From Elysia chlorotica (lineage: Eukaryota; Mollusca; Gastropoda; Plakobranchidae): a DNA stretch of 64,000 bases. The position numbers were made by a program, and so were the translations under genes. Below are positions 60,600 to 64,000 of the stretch, one piece after another. A model generated the notes under the pieces. The model saw only the letters and a list, made by a program, of their open reading frames with translations, was not told the origin of the DNA and ran no database searches. The stretch is from contig RQTK01000479.1 of assembly GCA_003991915.1 (NCBI GenBank), forward strand, positions 196,026 through 260,025. The letters are read 5' to 3'. Position 1 is the first letter of the stretch. Each line of letters begins with the position of its first letter.

Positions 60600-61990
60600 G
60601 TAAAGAAAGAGAAACATGAACGTTGGGAGACCTGAACGCGTACGCTAAAGTAGGCACAGACAACCCAAACGTGGAAGTCAAAAAATATGAAAAGAATATA
60701 CAAGATCACCAAGACTCTCCCAGGGAGGAACAAAAACCCCAGCCGCCCCATCAGAGACAAAAATTGACCCGGAAAGGAAGAGCAGAGAACAAGATGGATG
60801 GAGCCCAACAGACCTGTTCCTCCGGCCCCATCAGATATCCCACCAACAATTGAGCTCCTTGACATCAACACTAACCCTCCTAGCAGGGCAGAGATCGCCA
60901 AGTCCATTAAGTCTCTCAAGTCAGGGAAGGCAGCAGATTGAGAAAGTATACCGCCGACATGCAGACCTCAACTGACATGCTTCACCCATTCCTAATCCTA
61001 TGCAATATCTAGGATCGAGAACAAGCTTCAGATAAGTAGAAAAGAGGACACCCTGTCAAGCTGTCCGAGAAAGGGGACATGTCATCCTGCGGCAACTGGT
61101 GAGGAATCATCTCGGGCAAAGTTTTAACAAGAATCATGTTAGAGAAAATGAATATCACCTTGGACAAAAGACTCCGAGATGAGCAGGCAGGCTTCCGACA
61201 AGATCGTTCGTGCACAGATCACATAGCTACCACAATAGAACAGTCACTGGAGTTGCAGATCTTCCTCTATGAATTTCTTAAGGCATTTGACAGCGTCGAC
61301 CGATATGTATCTGGAAACTGATGTACATGTACCACTGTAGTTTTCCACCAAAGTTCGTCACTGTAAATCAACAACTTTGGGCAGACACGACTTTTTAAGT
61401 TATACATGGCGGGTTGTTGCTGAATTGTTGAGTTGGTTTAACGTCCAACACCAGCACTATATAGACTATATTGTGGACGGGTCCCAAGACTGACGTCTGA
61501 CAATTATATGTGCTGCCACACACGAGACAAGGCGGGATACCATGACGCCTGCCTCAGCCAGTCACATTAAACTGACACCGGTCCAACCAGTAGGGTGCGC
61601 AATCAACAGGACTCGAAATTGGACCTTTTGCGTCGGAAGCCGATGTTCTACCCCAGGGCTACCCCGCCCCCTCCATGGCGGGAAACCAACGGAACCCTTC
61701 AACGGGAAAAACTGGCGTCCGCCAGGGCTGTTTGCTATCGCCGACGATCTTCCTTATGGTGGTAGACTGGGTTATGCGGAAGTCAACTACAGGCCAAAGG
61801 ACGGGTAGCCTATCCAGTAGCTTTCATGAGGCAGCTGGAGGATCTTGACTTTGCAGACGAGATCAGCCTTCTCTCCCAAAGACAAAAAGACGCACAAAAG
61901 AAGCTATATCGTGTGTCAGGAGAAGCCGGGCCGGGAAGACTTGGCTCCAGATACTATCGGAAAAACTGAGGCCATACGGATCAATAACAG
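60600..61990 (+). mobile_element. LINE fragment with endonuclease and RT remnants, split by a SINE
   Basis: In order: MGDLNA.AKVGTDN (C-terminal part of an APE-type endonuclease, about 60623), PSRAEIAKSIKSLKSGKAA (about 60877), DEQAGFRQDRSCTDHIAT (61168), KAFDSVDR (61279), then the SINE, then TGVRQGCLLSPTIFLMVVDW (61706) and LEDLDFADEISLLS (61832). The catalytic box reads FADE instead of FADD. A large piece between endonuclease and RT is missing, and frames shift. It is a non-LTR retrotransposon on the plus strand; clade uncertain. Confidence 0.85.
61422..61672 (-). repeat. tRNA-derived SINE inserted in the LINE
   Basis: Full SINE in reverse orientation (tail TTGAGTTGGTTTAACGTCC at 61429, head ending CCGATGTTCTACCCCAGGG). 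It separates two parts of the LINE that belong together, so it is younger than the LINE. Confidence 0.92.
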
Positions 61991-62739
61991 TTGTTTGTTT
62001 GTTGTTGTTGTTTCTTTTTTATTCTGTGATCTTTTTTTTTTTGTTGTTGTTGTTTGTTGTGTGTTTGTCTTGTCTTTTAATTTAAATACAGTTACAGTTT
62101 TATGTTGTAGACTCTACATGAAGGCCTAAATAGTTATATCGAAAATGTTACAAAATGTGACGTGTTATAAAACATTTTTTGTTTTAAATGAATAATATTT
62201 TATTATACTGATTAACTCTCGGCATCTGAAATTTATTTACCTCTCACACTGTGAATTTTGTTCTTTTTTTACTTTGAACTCGGTATCAGATCGCAAGCCT
62301 ATCTGGTATTAACCACTCCTTTTGTTTACAAACAAATTTGCTCCTGGATACAGAAAAATACAACAAAACGAAACCAGAATCTACATCTAGATCTAAGAGG
62401 AGATACAAATTAATTACTTATTCTAGATCTAGATCAAGCTACATTCAAGCTTACATGTATCAAATAATAGAATTCAGCAATAATTTTGAATTTAAATAAT
62501 GTAAATACATTTTACCAGTCTATTTACATTGATTATTATGACATCAATGAACTTTCTATTTATTATTATTCTAGATCTCTAGATAATTATGTATACCTAG
62601 ATTATTTCTACTATTCTAGATCTAAATCTAGAATCAAGATATTTATGTAGATCTATATTTCTAGATCTACATTTAGATCCAAGTCTATTAAATCTAACTA
62701 TTTTCTCAACATAACGTAGGCATAGCCTATCTATGGGCT

Positions 62740-62828
62740 ATGGGGTTTTGCATAAGCACAAACAGCCCTTAGGAAGACAGTGTGCACGGAGCTCTCATTT
62801 GCGTGTTTGTGCTTCTGCTAGACTTCAT
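62740..62828. mobile_element. Short MITE relative
   Basis: GGTTTTGCATAAGCACAAAC and GTGTTTGTGCTTCTGCTAG face each other about 50 bases apart. The ends match the element at 53592 and almost the whole interior is missing. Confidence 0.5.
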
Positions 62829-63212
62829 ATCCTGTGAATGTGGGCCTACCTTTTTAAAACTTTCCCTATCTATTATCTTGAAATAAGGTGTAAAGATTTG
62901 GATTTTGTATAGGCCTATAGATATAGCTCTAAAGAAATACATATCTAATCTAGGTTTTATATCCAGAATGTATCTGCTAGACTTAGGTTTGTAAAAGATA
63001 TTGTTATCTAAGAAAATGTCGTCATTAGTAGCATAGGCCTAAATGTTTGCTCAGTAAACATAAGTTGTATAAAGGGATTGGTAGAAATTTTAAATTTGTG
63101 TTTTCTTTTTTGTTTTCTTCTGTCTTATTTTGTTGTTTTTGTTATTGTTGTTGTTGTCTTTTGGGGGGAGGATAATTTTTTTAAAATGTCCTATTGTGTT
63201 ATTCCCTGTCAG

Positions 63213-64000
63213 ATGGCAGAGCTGTTGAAAGATACCAGACTTGTGAACAAAAAGTGGCTTGACACTCCTGACCTGCCAGAAGCTGACAGGGAGGAGGATG
63301 GGACTGTGTCAGCTGATGTTGCCCTTGCTGGGAAAGTAAGGAAGGCTTATAGAAATAGTTGTAACACTTTTTTTGTTTGTTTGTCATTTTGTCAATTGAT
63401 TCGAAATATTGGTTTAGTCTTATTTCAGTATAGGATCAACGTAGCTATCTCATTTCTTATAAAACTCAATGGTTTTGTTGCAAGCTTATTGACACAGCCT
63501 ACATATCTGACTATTTTAGCTAGAAAGGCAGTTTTTTGAAAACTCATTGTATTCTTTTGTTGACACAAATGGAAGATTAACTGACATTCTCAAGAGTATT
63601 CTGCTGCCAGTTTTAATTGGCATTGTCTTTGTTTAGTAGTCAGTCTTTTCCAGCTCTTTGACCAGTTTACATTTTTTTTGCTATACAGTCAGGGCCTCCT
63701 ACATTCTACTTGTATAAAAAAAACCAATAGTACAATCATAATGATTTGATTTGGGAAAACTGAAACTTTGACTTGAGCATATCAAGCAATGCAGCACCAT
63801 GAGCTCTGGTTGTCACTGTAGGTCTTCCTTACGGATTTCTACTGTCCTTGTGGTTAGTCTTGACCACCACCTTGGAAAATATGGCATACTACACTTTTCA
63901 GCATTAACAAGATAATAAAATTTTGCTCAAAGAATAACAATTCATTTTTTCATTTTTAACTCTTCAAAAAAATTTCAGACCTTGAGGAGTTGGTTTGCAG
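63213..64000 (+). CDS. Unidentified gene, first visible exons, runs off the window
   Basis: Exon 63213-63335 follows a good acceptor (TTATTCCCTGTCAG) and begins with ATG: MAELLKDTRLVNKKWLDTPD then LPEADREEDGTVSADVALAGK, ending at the donor GTAAGG in phase 0. The next exon starts at 63979 after AAAAAATTTCAG and encodes TLRSWFA up to the window edge. The first exon is acidic and polar with no signal peptide or membrane segment. I do not recognise the family. The ATG directly after the acceptor could be the start codon behind a 5' UTR intron, or an internal methionine. Both exons have consistent phases and coding-like composition, so I take the gene as real. Confidence 0.6.

Larger units (their letters stand above)
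59025..63212. other. Transposon-rich region between TXNDC12 and the right-edge gene
   Basis: The region runs from the TXNDC12 promoter side into an A-rich block (59150-59325), a fold-back repeat, two LINE fragments and then AT-rich DNA with frequent TCTAGATCTAGA-like words (about 62380-62700). Apart from transposon remnants I see no gene. Confidence 0.7.

Overview
The window looks like nuclear DNA of a lophotrochozoan animal, most likely a mollusc and probably a gastropod. Genes are split by short and long introns with GT..AG borders. The DNA is crowded with long (TC)n/(GA)n tracts and tRNA-derived SINEs that end in a GTTGGACGTTAAACC-like tail, and the proteins are animal ones (TFAP2, GTF2F1, TXNDC12, antistasin-like inhibitors). 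The species is an inference; no search was possible.

Layout: 1-10 kb is non-coding, probably intron upstream of the last three exons of a TFAP2 (AP-2) transcription factor gene (+, 11823-13806). 15-25.8 kb is AT-rich intergenic DNA with SINE remnants, a Helitron-like end and two assembly gaps nearby. 25.9-35.9 kb holds an essentially complete GTF2F1 gene (TFIIF alpha, RAP74; + strand, 11 coding exons) with a decayed Harbinger transposon in one intron. 37.6-48.5 kb is a large imperfect inverted duplication carrying two divergently transcribed antistasin-like genes: the left copy (-) is intact and the right copy (+) is split over two frames. 51.1-59.0 kb (-) is a TXNDC12-like ER thioredoxin gene with two separate exon duplications. 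59.1-62 kb is a transposon graveyard (two LINE fragments, one interrupted by a SINE, plus a fold-back repeat). The right edge has the first two exons of an unidentified gene (+).

The most striking pattern is not a gene. At least six minisatellite arrays in this window have a repeat unit that contains, or abuts, a real gene-structure junction. They sit at the 3' splice site of TFAP2 exon 5, the 3' splice site of TFAP2 exon 7, the TFAP2 stop codon, the 5' splice site of GTF2F1 exon 8 (with a second array of its polypyrimidine tract on the other side), and the 5' splice site of exon 1 in both antistasin genes. A further donor region, GTF2F1 exon 9, is duplicated on either side of a (GA)n tract. 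Each array lays out a series of decoy splice sites beside the genuine one. In TXNDC12 whole exons have been duplicated, giving one pair of paralogous, frame-compatible exons and one pair of identical exons that would shift the frame if both were included. The window reads as a locus where tandem duplication across exon borders is a repeated process, with obvious scope for alternative or noisy splicing.

The genes are functionally unrelated (developmental transcription factor, basal transcription factor, secreted protease inhibitors, ER redox protein) and there is no sign of an operon.
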